This document shows positions 1 to 8,722 of a DNA stretch of 64,000 bases, in pieces. Position numbers and translations under genes: made by a program. The DNA is from Eubacterium sp. (GTDB lineage: Bacteria > Bacillota > Clostridia > Oscillospirales > Acutalibacteraceae), in assembly GCA_022511205.1 (NCBI GenBank), contig JAFLRY010000001.1, positions 80,359 through 144,358 on the forward strand. Reading direction: 5' to 3'. Position 1 is the stretch's first letter, and every line of letters starts with the position of its first letter. The notes under the pieces are model-generated. The model saw only the letters and a program-made list of their open reading frames with translations, had not been told where the DNA came from and made no database searches.

Positions 1-1175
1 CAAGATTAACAGCAGAAAACGTTGAAACGATACCCTACGGACCGCTTGGTATCATTGCCATGCCGGGTTGCGAGGCGCTCGCCGAAAAGATAGACAGCTA
101 TCTTGTTAAGTGGAGAAAGGAACAGGCTCAGGAGCATCACGGCACCATAGCTTTTTACGGCTATCAAAGAGATTCTTTCCTTATCGATATTTCAAATCCC
201 CGCTTCGGCAGCGGCGAAGCAAAGGCGGTTATCAACGATTCCGTAAGAGGCTACGATCTCTATATCGTGACCGACTGCTTCAACTACAACGTTAAATACA
301 AAATGTATTCAATGGAAGTTCCAAAATCTCCGGATGATCATTTTCAGGATTTAAAGAGAATTATTTCCGCCGCAGGCTCAAAGGCGAAAAGGATTTCTGT
401 TATAATGCCTATGCTCTATGAGGGCAGACAGCATAAGAGATCCTCCCGTGAATCTCTTGACTGTGCCATGGCGCTTCAGGAGCTTGTACATCTGGGCGTT
501 GAAAACATCATCACCTTTGACGCTCACGATCAGCGTGTTCAAAACGCTATCCCCCACACCTCCTTTGAAAACGTTATGCCCACGTATCAGATGATAAAGG
601 CACTCGTTAATTCAGTAGACGATCTTAAGATCGATAAAAACAACCTTATGGTCATCTCTCCCGATGAGGGCGCGATGTTCAGATGCATCTATTTTGCCAC
701 TCAGCTTGGCATAAACCTTGGAATGTTCTATAAAAGACGTGACTACACGAGAGTTGTAAATGGCAGAAACCCAATCATTGAGCATCAGTATCTCGGCGAT
801 TCCGTTGAGGGCAAGGATATTATCATCGTAGACGATATGATCTCCTCCGGCGAATCAATGCTCGACGTTGCAAGAAAACTGAAACAGCTTGGTGCGAACA
901 GAATATTCGTATGCACCACCTTCGGTCTCTTCGCCAGTGGGCTTGAGGTATTTGACGAGGCTTACGCCGACGGGACGATCGCCAAGGTTTTATCCACCAA
1001 CGGCGTTTATCAGACCCCCGAGCTTCTTTCGAGAGAATGGTATGTATCCGTTGAACTTTCAAAATACATAGCCTATTTCATTGATACACTCAATCACGAT
1101 ATGTCCGTTTCCTCCCTTCTTGATTCCGGCGTGAAGATAGACAAACTCCTTCGCGATAAGGGCTTAAAGGCATAA
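1..1175 (+). CDS. prs: Ribose-phosphate pyrophosphokinase (long form), 5' end outside the window
   Basis: Makes PRPP from ribose 5-phosphate and ATP for nucleotide, histidine and tryptophan synthesis in the cytoplasm. The reading frame is open to base 3 upstream of the ATG at 60, and the extra residues (ending IPYGPLGIIAMPGC) look like continuous protein, so the gene starts outside the window and the ATG at 60 is internal. The C-terminal half carries the PRPP-binding loop IIIVDDMISSGES (about residue 265) and a conserved LGANRIFVCTTFGLF segment. At more than 390 residues it is longer than the usual 310-320, matching the long clostridial subgroup. A terminator follows directly. Confident in the family; exact start unknown. 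Confidence 0.9.
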   Translation, partial: RLTAENVETIPYGPLGIIAMPGCEALAEKIDSYLVKWRKEQAQEHHGTIAFYGYQRDSFLIDISNPRFGSGEAKAVINDSVRGYDLYIVTDCFNYNVKYKMYSMEVPKSPDDHFQDLKRIISAAGSKAKRISVIMPMLYEGRQHKRSSRESLDCAMALQELVHLGVENIITFDAHDQRVQNAIPHTSFENVMPTYQMIKALVNSVDDLKIDKNNLMVISPDEGAMFRCIYFATQLGINLGMFYKRRDYTRVVNGRNPIIEHQYLGDSVEGKDIIIVDDMISSGESMLDVARKLKQLGANRIFVCTTFGLFASGLEVFDEAYADGTIAKVLSTNGVYQTPELLSREWYVSVELSKYIAYFIDTLNHDMSVSSLLDSGVKIDKLLRDKGLKA

Positions 1176-1187
1176 AACACAAAAAAT

Positions 1188-1220
1188 AAAACCACCCGCT
1201 TGGGTGGTTTTTTGTTTTTT
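1188..1220. terminator. Bidirectional intrinsic terminator
   Basis: Perfect stem AAAACCACCC / GGGTGGTTTT (1188-1197 with 1202-1211), 4-nt loop, T-run on the plus side and A-run on the left. It can serve prs on the plus strand and the AlkD-like gene on the minus strand. Confidence 0.85.
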
Positions 1221-1244
1221 GCTTTCTATTGAGGGAAAAGCAGT

Positions 1245-1904
1245 TTATCGCCTCAATGTCTTTAAATAAGCTTTATCTTCTTTGTCTACACGGAAGCTGT
1301 CCCGTATCTTTGAGATCGTCATATTATGTATCTCCTTTGTGAGACAACCGTTTTCGATGAGAGGCATTACCTTATCCCTATATTTCACGAACGCCACGGA
1401 AAGCGCCCACGCAGCCGCCATATTCACGTAGTAATAATCGCTCGATATGCCTTTCAGATAATTAACTGTAAAATCAACATATTCATCATCGATATAATAA
1501 TCCATTAAAATAACGGCGGCGAAGCGAATCTCATATTCCCTGTCTGAGTTCATAAACTTTTTCAAATATTCAAGAAATTCTGCCTTGTTTTTGTTGACGA
1601 ATTTCAGCGTTGAGCAAACGCAGTCGCACACCGCCCAGTTATCTATTTTCGGAACGAACTCGTTAAGAAGCGCGAGCCTTTCCCCGAAGGGCAGTTTTGC
1701 GTAGCCGATATAAAAGCCGTGGAGCATTATCTCCTCGTAATAGTCCCATTCAAAGTCATTGTTGCTGAGCGCCTTGCCGATTTTCCGCAATTCGGGCAGT
1801 CTCACTCCGATGATTTTATCTTTTTCGATAGTAGGAACAAGCTTTGAATGAAAATCTTTATATTCCGGATCCTGCTTTTTGAATAATTCTTCTCTTACGT
1901 TCAT
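1245..1904 (-). CDS. DNA alkylation repair protein (AlkD-like HEAT-repeat glycosylase)
   Basis: About 219 residues of alpha-helical HEAT-like repeats matching the DNA alkylation repair family (AlkD/AlkC), which excises N3/N7-alkylpurines. Visible family features are the N-terminal VRLPELRKIGK segment, the WAVCDCVCSTLK helix in the middle and AAAWALSVAFVKY near the C terminus. Upstream ATG/GTG codons exist (to 1916), but the ATG at 1904 has GGTGA at good spacing and is preferred. It stands alone, sharing a terminator with prs. Confidence 0.8.
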   Translation of the reverse strand: MNVREELFKKQDPEYKDFHSKLVPTIEKDKIIGVRLPELRKIGKALSNNDFEWDYYEEIMLHGFYIGYAKLPFGERLALLNEFVPKIDNWAVCDCVCSTLKFVNKNKAEFLEYLKKFMNSDREYEIRFAAVILMDYYIDDEYVDFTVNYLKGISSDYYYVNMAAAWALSVAFVKYRDKVMPLIENGCLTKEIHNMTISKIRDSFRVDKEDKAYLKTLRR

Positions 1905-1923
1905 TTTCATCACCACAATTATT

Positions 1924-2760
1924 TTACCATTTTCTCTTTTCTTTTACAAGGCGTGAAAAGTAATAGGATACAGCGCAGATGAAAACGCCCAAAATAAGGA
2001 TAAAGACTATATTCTCCCGGTGAATGATAAGCTCAAACAAAGAGCCGCTAACGGAAAAGCCGCTTCGTATATCCGCAACGTTCGCAATGAAATAGCAAAA
2101 GAAATTGAATACTAAAAAAATGAAATAGTACGGCGTAAATACAAACAAAAGCATAAGGAGATAGGCAGTCATATTCCCTGTTAGAAAAGCAAAAAGCGTT
2201 ATGAATAACACTTCTTTTCTGTGCTTACCGATCGCAAGGGAAATTCCCAGCCCCGCGAAAAGAGAAAGGTATTTTCCGCATAAATACATCGAAGCTTCCC
2301 GGCAGGAATGATTCAGCATATAGATGTCAACTGCTCCGGTAGCGATCCTGCCGTTAATGAGCTTTGAGCCGCCGTAGGACGTGTGATAGATAAGCTCCTC
2401 AAAGTCAGTCAATCCAAATGTATTACAAAGTGAATTGACCGTACCGAAAAATATTCCGTTATTCTCACAATTTTCTGCCAGCGCCACGGAGATATCATTG
2501 TAAACGTTGTTATAAAGAACGCACAGTATAAGCAATATCAACATTATTGAAACACGCTTATAAACACTCTTCGTGTGATCGATCAGCGCTACGGTTACAA
2601 GAACGATCATCGCGCCGAGCATTAAGCTGTCCGCGGCGGAAACCTCCAGAAACTTTAAACCGTAAGTAACTACCGATAAAACGGACAACGCCATTAAAGG
2701 CTTTAGGAGAAAGCTGTAATCATGTTTGAATTCAATTTTGATCTTTTTTAAATTTCTCAT
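1924..2760 (-). CDS. Stand-alone membrane protein resembling a PTS EIIC domain
   Basis: 278 residues with about eight hydrophobic segments. I chose the ATG at 2760 because an upstream extension would run through the terminator at 2797-2821 and over the neighbouring gene. Segments such as HRKEVLFITLFAFLTGNMTA followed by a hydrophobic FVFTPYYFIFLVFNFF stretch resemble the conserved C-terminal part of glucose-type PTS EIIC proteins, and FGLTDFEELIYH resembles the GLHH region. There is no EIIB, EIIA or sugar gene next to it, and the usual Gly-Ile-Thr-Glu-Pro motif is changed to Gly-Asn-Met-Thr. It could be a degenerate or repurposed EIIC; substrate unknown. Confidence 0.5.
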   Translation of the reverse strand: MRNLKKIKIEFKHDYSFLLKPLMALSVLSVVTYGLKFLEVSAADSLMLGAMIVLVTVALIDHTKSVYKRVSIMLILLILCVLYNNVYNDISVALAENCENNGIFFGTVNSLCNTFGLTDFEELIYHTSYGGSKLINGRIATGAVDIYMLNHSCREASMYLCGKYLSLFAGLGISLAIGKHRKEVLFITLFAFLTGNMTAYLLMLLFVFTPYYFIFLVFNFFCYFIANVADIRSGFSVSGSLFELIIHRENIVFILILGVFICAVSYYFSRLVKEKRKW

Positions 2761-2796
2761 ATGAGTAATATGGGAAATTTCAGAAAAAAATAAACA

Positions 2797-2821
2797 GCAC
2801 ACGGAAAAAAACTCCGTGTGC
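2797..2821 (-). terminator. Intrinsic terminator of the DUF6171-like gene
   Basis: Stem GCACACGGA / TCCGTGTGC (2797-2805 with 2813-2821), 7-nt loop, followed on the minus strand by TGTTTATTTTTTT. It separates the small zinc protein from the EIIC-like gene. Confidence 0.8.
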
Positions 2822-2839
2822 CTTAAATTTTTATAAGTA

Positions 2840-3094
2840 TTACCATTTCCTGTCGTCAAAATTTGGGCAGGATTTATCTTTGAGAGAAGCACGAATTTCA
2901 ACGTAGCAACCGCATTGGCGGCACATTCCCGCAATCAGATTATCGCATTCCCTGCAATGCGCGAGGCGCTTATCGAGAATGCTCTTATCAACCTTTAATT
3001 CATCATCAAGCGTATCGAGATAATCTCTAACGGTTTTGTAAGCCGCCTTCTCCCCCGCTTCGAGCAGCAGGCATTTTTTGCAGATATGCTCCAT
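2840..3094 (-). CDS. Small cysteine-rich protein, DUF6171-like
   Basis: 84 residues with CKKC near the N terminus, CRECD in the middle, CRQCGCYVE and a final CPNF, giving seven to eight cysteines arranged as zinc-binding knuckles. This pattern matches a small clostridial family I recognise as DUF6171; its function is not known. A ribosome-binding GGTAG lies just upstream. It is followed by its own terminator. Confidence 0.65.
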   Translation of the reverse strand: MEHICKKCLLLEAGEKAAYKTVRDYLDTLDDELKVDKSILDKRLAHCRECDNLIAGMCRQCGCYVEIRASLKDKSCPNFDDRKW

Positions 3095-3126
3095 CTTTTC
3101 TACCTACATTAATCGTTAAATAAGTT

Positions 3127-3615
3127 CTAAGGCTCCTGAAACCATTCCAGTTCTTTTGCCGGAACTATAACATAATTATCAGCGCCTTCTCCTACCCTCA
3201 GGATGACATTGTTAATTCCTGCTTGAATGATGCTTCTTGCACAGAGCGGACACGGTCTTGCCTTATGTATAGAATTATCATGAGGATTAACGCCCACAAG
3301 ATACAAATCTGCTCCTATCGTCTGCTGCCTCGTACAATTCAATAAAGCATTCGCTTCAGCATGGATCGCCTTACATATTCCGTAACCGTCACCTTGATGC
3401 ATATTTCGTTCTATTCTCAGACACTTACCCGTATCGCAACAATTGTCAAACCCACGCGGAGAACCATTGTATCCTGTTGAAATAACAACATCATCCTTTA
3501 CAATTACCGCGCCATATTTTCGTTTGATACAGGTACTTCTATATGCGAATGTTTCAGCGCAGTTTAAATAAGTATCTGTTTTTGATATTCTATTTCCATT
3601 CTGCGGCTTTATCAT
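3127..3615 (-). CDS. Deoxycytidylate (dCMP) deaminase
   Basis: 162-residue zinc-dependent deaminase converting dCMP to dUMP for thymidylate synthesis. The catalytic signature is complete: HAEANALLN supplies the zinc His and the proton-shuttling Glu, and PCPLC supplies the two zinc Cys. The upstream GSPRGFDNC and KYGAVIVKDD segments are typical of the ComEB/dCMP deaminase branch. A clear AAGGGGA ribosome site precedes the ATG. Neighbours are unrelated. Confidence 0.88.
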   Translation of the reverse strand: MIKPQNGNRISKTDTYLNCAETFAYRSTCIKRKYGAVIVKDDVVISTGYNGSPRGFDNCCDTGKCLRIERNMHQGDGYGICKAIHAEANALLNCTRQQTIGADLYLVGVNPHDNSIHKARPCPLCARSIIQAGINNVILRVGEGADNYVIVPAKELEWFQEP

Positions 3616-3673
3616 ATAGTCCCCTTAGACTCATTGGTTCTTAAAAGGTCGATCACTGAAATGGCTATTATAA

Positions 3674-4114
3674 CTACATATTGATCCACTGAATAAAAGC
3701 AGTTTTATCTGTGCAATTATATCCGGCATTATTGTAAAAGCTCAATGTCTTTTGCTCCTTTGAACCGGTAAGCAACATCATCTTATAACAATTATTCTTT
3801 TCAGCCACCGCTTTTGCAAATGCCAAACACTCAGTAGCATATCCTTTATTTCTATATTCCACGTGCGTAACCACATTTTCAACAAACGCATACGGACGAA
3901 CATTTCTGGTTAAATTAGGAATGATCACACAGACGCACGAAGAAACGATTTTTCCATTTATCTCATTAATAATAAGATGATGATTCTCATCCTGTATAAT
4001 CTGATTCCACGTTTTTATTAAATGCTCAGATGTTTCAGGTACCGAATCTTCATGAAGATAAAGATATAGTTCTAATATTTCTTTTAAATCTTCCTTTTTC
4101 GCTTCTCGCACCAT
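3674..4114 (-). CDS. GNAT-family N-acetyltransferase
   Basis: 146 residues with the GNAT fold order: N-terminal VREAKKEDLKEILELY, a central strand VENVVTHVEYRNKGYATE forming motif A (R/Q-x-x-G-x-A acetyl-CoA loop as RNKGYA), then KMMLLTGSKEQKTLSFYNNAGY at the C terminus. The acceptor substrate cannot be told. SD AAGGAAAT lies 9 nt before the ATG. Confidence 0.85.
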   Translation of the reverse strand: MVREAKKEDLKEILELYLYLHEDSVPETSEHLIKTWNQIIQDENHHLIINEINGKIVSSCVCVIIPNLTRNVRPYAFVENVVTHVEYRNKGYATECLAFAKAVAEKNNCYKMMLLTGSKEQKTLSFYNNAGYNCTDKTAFIQWINM

Positions 4115-4150
4115 AGTATTGATTTCCTTACAAATTTGGCTTGTTTAACT

Positions 4151-5641
4151 TTATTTTTCGATAACGAATTTAACGACGGAGCAAGCGGGAATATTGGCGG
4201 TAAAGCCGTCTTTAAGCATTCTGAAATCGGTGAATTCCTCAACCTTAACGGCATCTGCGTTATCAAAATCATTCTTAGCGTTGATATTGCCTGTGAGTAT
4301 CTCCGCCTTTATGCTCTTGACCTTTGTATCGGCGATCTGGCACTTGATTTTTGAAGCCTTCGTTGCGGAAGTATTCGTGATCGTTGAATAGATAACGCCG
4401 TTTTCATCAATTGAAGCGGATTCAACAAGCTGCGGGAATTTCCTGCTGTTATCGTTTTTCGACTCGATCTCATCCGTTGTAATGTAAGAGCCGATAAGGG
4501 TGTTTTCCTGATGCTCCTTATACATTTTGAAAACGTGATACGTGGGCGTGAGCACCATTTTCTCACCCTCGGTGAGAATTACAGACTGAAGCACGTTAAC
4601 AGTCTGGGCGATGTTTGCCATCATAATTCTGTCTGCATGCTTATTGAAAATATTAAGGGTAAGACCGGCAACGATAGCGTCACGCATCGTATTCTGCTGA
4701 TAGAGGAAGCCGGGATTGGTTCCGGGTTCAACGTCGAACCAAGTTCCCCATTCGTCAACGATAAGCTTAACCCATCTCTGAGGATTTACGCAGTCCATTA
4801 CCGCAAGATGATTGTTGATAAGCTCTTCCATCTTGTAAGCCTTGCAGATGGTTGAGTTATACTCGTTTAAATCAAAATCAGTCGCTGAGCCCTTATGGTG
4901 CCACTGACCGGTTGGGATCGTATAGTAATGAAGTGAAATGCCCTGCGCCTTGTGCTTAACCTTTATCATTACCTCACGCATCCAATGGTAATCGTCCACG
5001 TTCGGACCGCAGGCAATGCGCTGAATTCTGTTTTCATCGCTGTAATCCTTAACGAAGGAATTATATTGCTTATAGAGGCAGCCGTAGAATTCGGGATCCA
5101 TATTTCCGCCGCAGCCCCAAGACTCGTTGCCGACACCAAAGTATTTCACCTTCCAGGGCTTCTCTCTGCCATTCTTCTTGCGAAGCTCAGCCATGGGAGA
5201 AACGCCGTCAAAGGTCATATACTCAACCCACTCGTTCATTTCCTGAACTGTGCCTGAACCGACGTTGCCGTTAACGTAAGCGTCACAGCCAAGCTGTTCG
5301 CAAAGCTCAAAGAATTCGTGGGTGCCAAACGAGTTATCCTCAACAACACCGCCCCAGTTGGTGTTTACCATTTTCTTTCTGGTTTCGAGCGGACCGATGC
5401 CGTCTTTCCAATGGTATTCGTCCGCAAAGCAGCCGCCCGGCCAGCGGAGAACGGGAATCCCCATTTCCTTAAGCGCGTTGACAACATCCGTCCTCATACC
5501 GTTTACGTTTGGGATTTTGGAATCCTTGCCAACGAACAAACCGCCGTAAATGCATCTGCCGAGATGCTCCGCAAAATGACCGTAAAGGTCTTTATTGATC
5601 TTGCTGATTTTTTGATTCGGATTAATAAGATACTTTTCCAT
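4151..5641 (-). CDS. Alpha-L-arabinofuranosidase, GH51
   Basis: 496 residues, no signal peptide, so a cytoplasmic enzyme releasing arabinose from imported arabino-oligosaccharides. GH51 landmarks: [16 protein letters not shown] at the N terminus, [11 protein letters not shown], the acid/base Glu in [12 protein letters not shown] (about residue 173) and the nucleophile Glu in LIVDEWGTW (about 294), then a C-terminal beta-sandwich. It has its own consensus promoter (5679-5707). No arabinose operon surrounds it. Confidence 0.92.
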   Translation of the reverse strand: MEKYLINPNQKISKINKDLYGHFAEHLGRCIYGGLFVGKDSKIPNVNGMRTDVVNALKEMGIPVLRWPGGCFADEYHWKDGIGPLETRKKMVNTNWGGVVEDNSFGTHEFFELCEQLGCDAYVNGNVGSGTVQEMNEWVEYMTFDGVSPMAELRKKNGREKPWKVKYFGVGNESWGCGGNMDPEFYGCLYKQYNSFVKDYSDENRIQRIACGPNVDDYHWMREVMIKVKHKAQGISLHYYTIPTGQWHHKGSATDFDLNEYNSTICKAYKMEELINNHLAVMDCVNPQRWVKLIVDEWGTWFDVEPGTNPGFLYQQNTMRDAIVAGLTLNIFNKHADRIMMANIAQTVNVLQSVILTEGEKMVLTPTYHVFKMYKEHQENTLIGSYITTDEIESKNDNSRKFPQLVESASIDENGVIYSTITNTSATKASKIKCQIADTKVKSIKAEILTGNINAKNDFDNADAVKVEEFTDFRMLKDGFTANIPACSVVKFVIEK

Positions 5642-5678
5642 AAGTTACCCCTATATATTGTGTAATTTGGTTAAAGAT

Positions 5679-5707
5679 ATATTAATATATAGAAGATTGA
5701 ATGTCAA
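5679..5707 (-). promoter_or_regulatory. Sigma-A-type promoter of the GH51 gene
   Basis: TTGACA (5702-5707), 17-nt spacer, TAATAT (5679-5684) on the minus strand, about 40 nt before the ATG at 5641. Confidence 0.75.
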
Positions 5708-5732
5708 TATAAAGATAGTAAATTTAAAGAAA

Positions 5733-5758
5733 AAAAGGCACCGATTTCGGTGCCTTTT
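5733..5758. terminator. Intrinsic terminator after copA
   Basis: Perfect 12-bp stem AAAAGGCACCGA / TCGGTGCCTTTT with a 2-nt spacer, flanked by T-runs on both strands. It ends copA and insulates the GH51 promoter. Confidence 0.85.
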
Positions 5759-5768
5759 GTTTTGCTGA

Positions 5769-5993
5769 TTACTTTTTGATTTCAACGAACTTATAGCCCG
5801 CATCGGTAACGGCTTTGGCGATTGCCGCTTCGTCTGCTTCGCCGCTTTCGATAACGGCTCTCTTTTGCGTGTGATCCGCCTTTACGGTGAGCCCGATCTT
5901 GGCAAGCTCCTCGGTAACGTGCGCTTCACAGTGGGGGCACATCATACCTTCGATAACAATATACGGTTTCTCGTTCTTCTTAAAAATACTCAT
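5769..5993 (-). CDS. Possible separately translated copper chaperone (CopZ-like) inside copA
   Basis: An in-frame ATG at 5993 is preceded by AGGAAAGGAA with a 7-nt gap, stronger than many real starts in this window. Translation from here would give a 74-residue free HMA protein with GMMCPHC, the size and motif of CopZ. The purine-rich ribosome site is read as Lys-Lys-Gly-Lys-Glu in the full CopA product. The simplest history is an ancestral copA-copZ gene pair whose stop codon was lost. Whether the internal start is used is inference. Confidence 0.4.
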   Translation of the reverse strand: MSIFKKNEKPYIVIEGMMCPHCEAHVTEELAKIGLTVKADHTQKRAVIESGEADEAAIAKAVTDAGYKFVEIKK

Positions 5994-8267
5994 ATCAAAT
6001 TCCTTTCCTTTCTTGTTCTTATGAGTTATTTTGTTTATGTTTACTATATTCAGCCTCAGCGCGTTCATAACAACGCAGAAGCTTGATAGGCTCATTGCCG
6101 CCGCTCCGATCATCGGATTGAGCGTTATGCCGAAGGCGGGATAAAGCACGCCCGCGGCTACAGGGATTCCGATAACGTTATAGATAAACGCCCAGAAGAG
6201 GTTTTCCTTAATATTCGTCAGCACCTTGCGCGAGAGCGTGATCGCCGAGGAAATGTCAACAGGATCGCTCTTCATAAGAACCACGTCCGCCGCGTCTATG
6301 GCAACGTCCGTTCCGGCGCCGATCGCTATACCCGTGTTCGCTCTCGTAAGCGCGGGAGCATCGTTTATTCCGTCGCCGACCATTGCAACGCTACCGTATT
6401 CAGAGAGCAGGCGTACCTTTTCCTCTTTACCGTCAGGCAAAACCTTTGAAATTATATTGTCTATTCCAACCTGTTTGCCTATGGCGTTCGCCGTTTCATC
6501 GTTATCGCCTGTTATCATAACGACTGAAACGCCCATATTCTTTAGGTTTTCAACTGCCTGTTTACTTGTTTCCTTAACGGTATCGGCTACGGCAATAATG
6601 CCTAAGAATTCGCTTTCTACAGCAAAAAACAGGGGCGTTTTTCCCATTGCCGAAAGCTCTTTGGCATAGCTTAAATACTCCGTTGGTATTTCGCAAAGAC
6701 CGCCGATATACTCAGCGTTTCCACCGTAAACCACAGCGCCGTCAACCGTACCGTAAAGTCCGTTGCCCGCAACGGCTTTTGAGTTTTCTGCTTCGGCAAG
6801 CTTGATCTTATTGTCTTCACAATATTGAGTGATCGCCCTTGAAAGGGGATGTTCGCTCTTGCTTTCAATAGCGTATGCAAGCTCCAACAATATCGTTTCG
6901 TTATCAGACTTAATATCGGTAACGGACGGATTGCCCTGGGTTACCGTACCCGTTTTATCGAGGCAAACGATATCCGTTTTGCCCGCGATCTCGAGGCTTT
7001 CAGCAGTCTTAAAGAGAATGCCGTGTTTCGCACCTTTTCCGCTTCCCACCATAATGGCAACGGGCGTTGCAAGGCCCAGCGCGCAGGGGCAGCTTATAAC
7101 GAGAACTGAAATACTTCTCGCAAGTGAGAAGCCGATAGTCTGCCCCGAAATAAGCCAGGCGATAAGAGTTATGATCGCAATACAAATTACAACAGGAACG
7201 AACACGCCCGATACCTTATCGGCGATCTTAGCGATCGGCGCTTTCGTTGCCGACGCGTCCGAAACCATTTTGATTATCTTTGAAATGGCAGTGTTCTGAC
7301 CGACTGAGGTGGCGCGGCATTCAATATAGCCGCTTTGGTTTATCGTGGCGGCGGAAACGCTGTCTCCAATAGCTTTATCAACTGGAATGCTCTCCCCTGT
7401 CAGTGCGGATTCGTCAACGGCGCTTTCGCCTTTGATAACTACGCCGTCAACGGGAATGCTCTCACCCGGGCGAACAACGAAAATATCGTCCACAACAACC
7501 TTTTCCGCTCCAATGGTTATCTGCTCGCCGTTTCTGATAACAGTTGCCGTATCGGGAGCAAGCTTCATAAGGCTCTTGAGCGCGTCGGTAGTTCTTCCCT
7601 TCGAATATGCTTCAAGGGTTTTTCCGACTGTGATGAGCGTTAATATCGTAGCCGCGGATTCAAAATAAATATTATCATGCATATACGTGTGGGCGGCTTC
7701 CATATTGCCGTTTGTTATCTCAACAGTCATCAGGAAGGTTATCACAGTACTGTAGATAAACGCCGCTCCCGCGCCGAGGGCTACGAGCGTATCCATATTG
7801 GGCGCTTTGTGAATAACGCCCTTAAAGCCGCTTATAAAGAATTTTTGGTTAATCACCATTATGGCTATGGTTAAAATCATTTGAAAGAGAACGATTCCAA
7901 GGTGATTGCCCTCAAGAAAAGCGGGCACTTTCCAATCCCACATCATATGGCCCATTGAGACGTACATTAATGGTACCAAAAGCAATACCGAAGCAACAAG
8001 CCTTTTAATCATAAGCGGAGTTTGCTCGTCCTTTAATTCTTCGCTTTTTGTTGATTTTTCGCTCTGCTGTGATTTTTCAGAAGCGCCGTATCCCGCTTTA
8101 ACAACTGCGTTGATAATAACGGAGTTTTCCGCGCTTCCTTCTACAACCATTGAATTTGTCAGCAGATTTACCGCCACCATATCAACGCCGTCAACGGCGG
8201 AAACAGCCTTTTCCACTCTGGCACTGCATGCGGCGCAGCTCATTCCTGTAACGTTAAACTCTCTCAT
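5769..8267 (-). CDS. copA: Copper-exporting P1B-type ATPase with N- and C-terminal HMA domains
   Basis: 832-residue membrane ATPase that pumps Cu(I) out of the cytoplasm. Order: HMA domain with GMSCAAC (Cys 11 and 14), six-to-eight helix membrane core with the ion-binding [11 protein letters not shown] (about 390), phosphorylation DKTGT (about 434), [10 protein letters not shown] hinge (about 632). The core ends near residue 757 and a second HMA domain with GMMCPHC (about 773) is fused at the C terminus. The link between core and second HMA contains a perfect internal ribosome site and ATG (see 5769-5993). It lies 36 bp behind csoR, under CsoR operators, so copper induction is expected. Confidence 0.95.
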   Translation of the reverse strand: MREFNVTGMSCAACSARVEKAVSAVDGVDMVAVNLLTNSMVVEGSAENSVIINAVVKAGYGASEKSQQSEKSTKSEELKDEQTPLMIKRLVASVLLLVPLMYVSMGHMMWDWKVPAFLEGNHLGIVLFQMILTIAIMVINQKFFISGFKGVIHKAPNMDTLVALGAGAAFIYSTVITFLMTVEITNGNMEAAHTYMHDNIYFESAATILTLITVGKTLEAYSKGRTTDALKSLMKLAPDTATVIRNGEQITIGAEKVVVDDIFVVRPGESIPVDGVVIKGESAVDESALTGESIPVDKAIGDSVSAATINQSGYIECRATSVGQNTAISKIIKMVSDASATKAPIAKIADKVSGVFVPVVICIAIITLIAWLISGQTIGFSLARSISVLVISCPCALGLATPVAIMVGSGKGAKHGILFKTAESLEIAGKTDIVCLDKTGTVTQGNPSVTDIKSDNETILLELAYAIESKSEHPLSRAITQYCEDNKIKLAEAENSKAVAGNGLYGTVDGAVVYGGNAEYIGGLCEIPTEYLSYAKELSAMGKTPLFFAVESEFLGIIAVADTVKETSKQAVENLKNMGVSVVMITGDNDETANAIGKQVGIDNIISKVLPDGKEEKVRLLSEYGSVAMVGDGINDAPALTRANTGIAIGAGTDVAIDAADVVLMKSDPVDISSAITLSRKVLTNIKENLFWAFIYNVIGIPVAAGVLYPAFGITLNPMIGAAAMSLSSFCVVMNALRLNIVNINKITHKNKKGKEFDMSIFKKNEKPYIVIEGMMCPHCEAHVTEELAKIGLTVKADHTQKRAVIESGEADEAAIAKAVTDAGYKFVEIKK

Positions 8268-8303
8268 ATATCACACTCCCTTTATATTTTTCGCAATAAA
8301 GAA

Positions 8304-8603
8304 TCATTTCATCAATTTTTGAAGCGTAAGAAGCAGATCGTCCACCGTTTCACTCTTCCCTGCTTTTATATCATCGGCAACGCAGGTTTTGATATGCGTT
8401 GAAAGAAGCTCACGGTTAAAGGCATTCAAGGCGGCGGTGGCGGCGGCAACCTGAGTGATAATATCGGTGCAGTAAGCGTCTTTTTCCACCATACCCTTAA
8501 TGCCTCTTATCTGCCCTTCGATTCTGTTTAAACGATTGATGAGGCTCTTATACTCTTCCTCATTTCTTACTTTGGTTTTATGACAGCAATTACATTCTTC
8601 CAT
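8304..8603 (-). CDS. csoR: CsoR-family copper-sensing repressor
   Basis: 99 residues from the ATG at 8603, which has AAGGAG 9 nt upstream; an upstream extension would run through the promoter. The all-helical CsoR/RcnR fold is evident: INRLNRIEGQIRGIKGMVE, then DAYCTDIITQVAAATAAL with the sensing Cys, and THIKTCV giving the His and second Cys of the Cu(I) site (C-H-C). It should repress its own operon until Cu(I) binds. First gene of csoR-copA. Confidence 0.9.
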   Translation of the reverse strand: MEECNCCHKTKVRNEEEYKSLINRLNRIEGQIRGIKGMVEKDAYCTDIITQVAAATAALNAFNRELLSTHIKTCVADDIKAGKSETVDDLLLTLQKLMK

Positions 8604-8619
8604 AAATTTCAACTCCTTA

Positions 8620-8668
8620 TACCCATTAGGGGTATTTTTATTATATACCCCCAAAGGGTATATGTCAA
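8620..8668 (-). promoter_or_regulatory. csoR-copA promoter with two CsoR-type operators
   Basis: Minus-strand TTGACA (8663-8668), 17-nt spacer and TATAAT (8640-8645) form a perfect consensus promoter. The spacer carries the inverted repeat ATATACCC-N5-GGGTATAT (8643-8663). A second inverted repeat TACCC-N5-GGGTA (8620-8634) covers the expected transcription start and leader. G/C-tract palindromes of this kind are the known CsoR target class. Confidence 0.85.
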
Positions 8669-8682
8669 TAGGCATACAAAAA

Positions 8683-8706
8683 ACAGCACCGAATTATCGG
8701 TGCTGT
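8683..8706 (-). terminator. Intrinsic terminator after the zinc-ribbon membrane gene
   Basis: Stem ACAGCACCGA / TCGGTGCTGT (8683-8692 with 8697-8706), followed by TTTTTTG on the minus strand. Confidence 0.8.
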
Positions 8707-8722
8707 AGATCTTGAAATTCAA

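Noticed and set aside
6226..7299. Open frames antisense to copA
   Set aside because: Shadow frames of a well supported gene; no start signals or family features.
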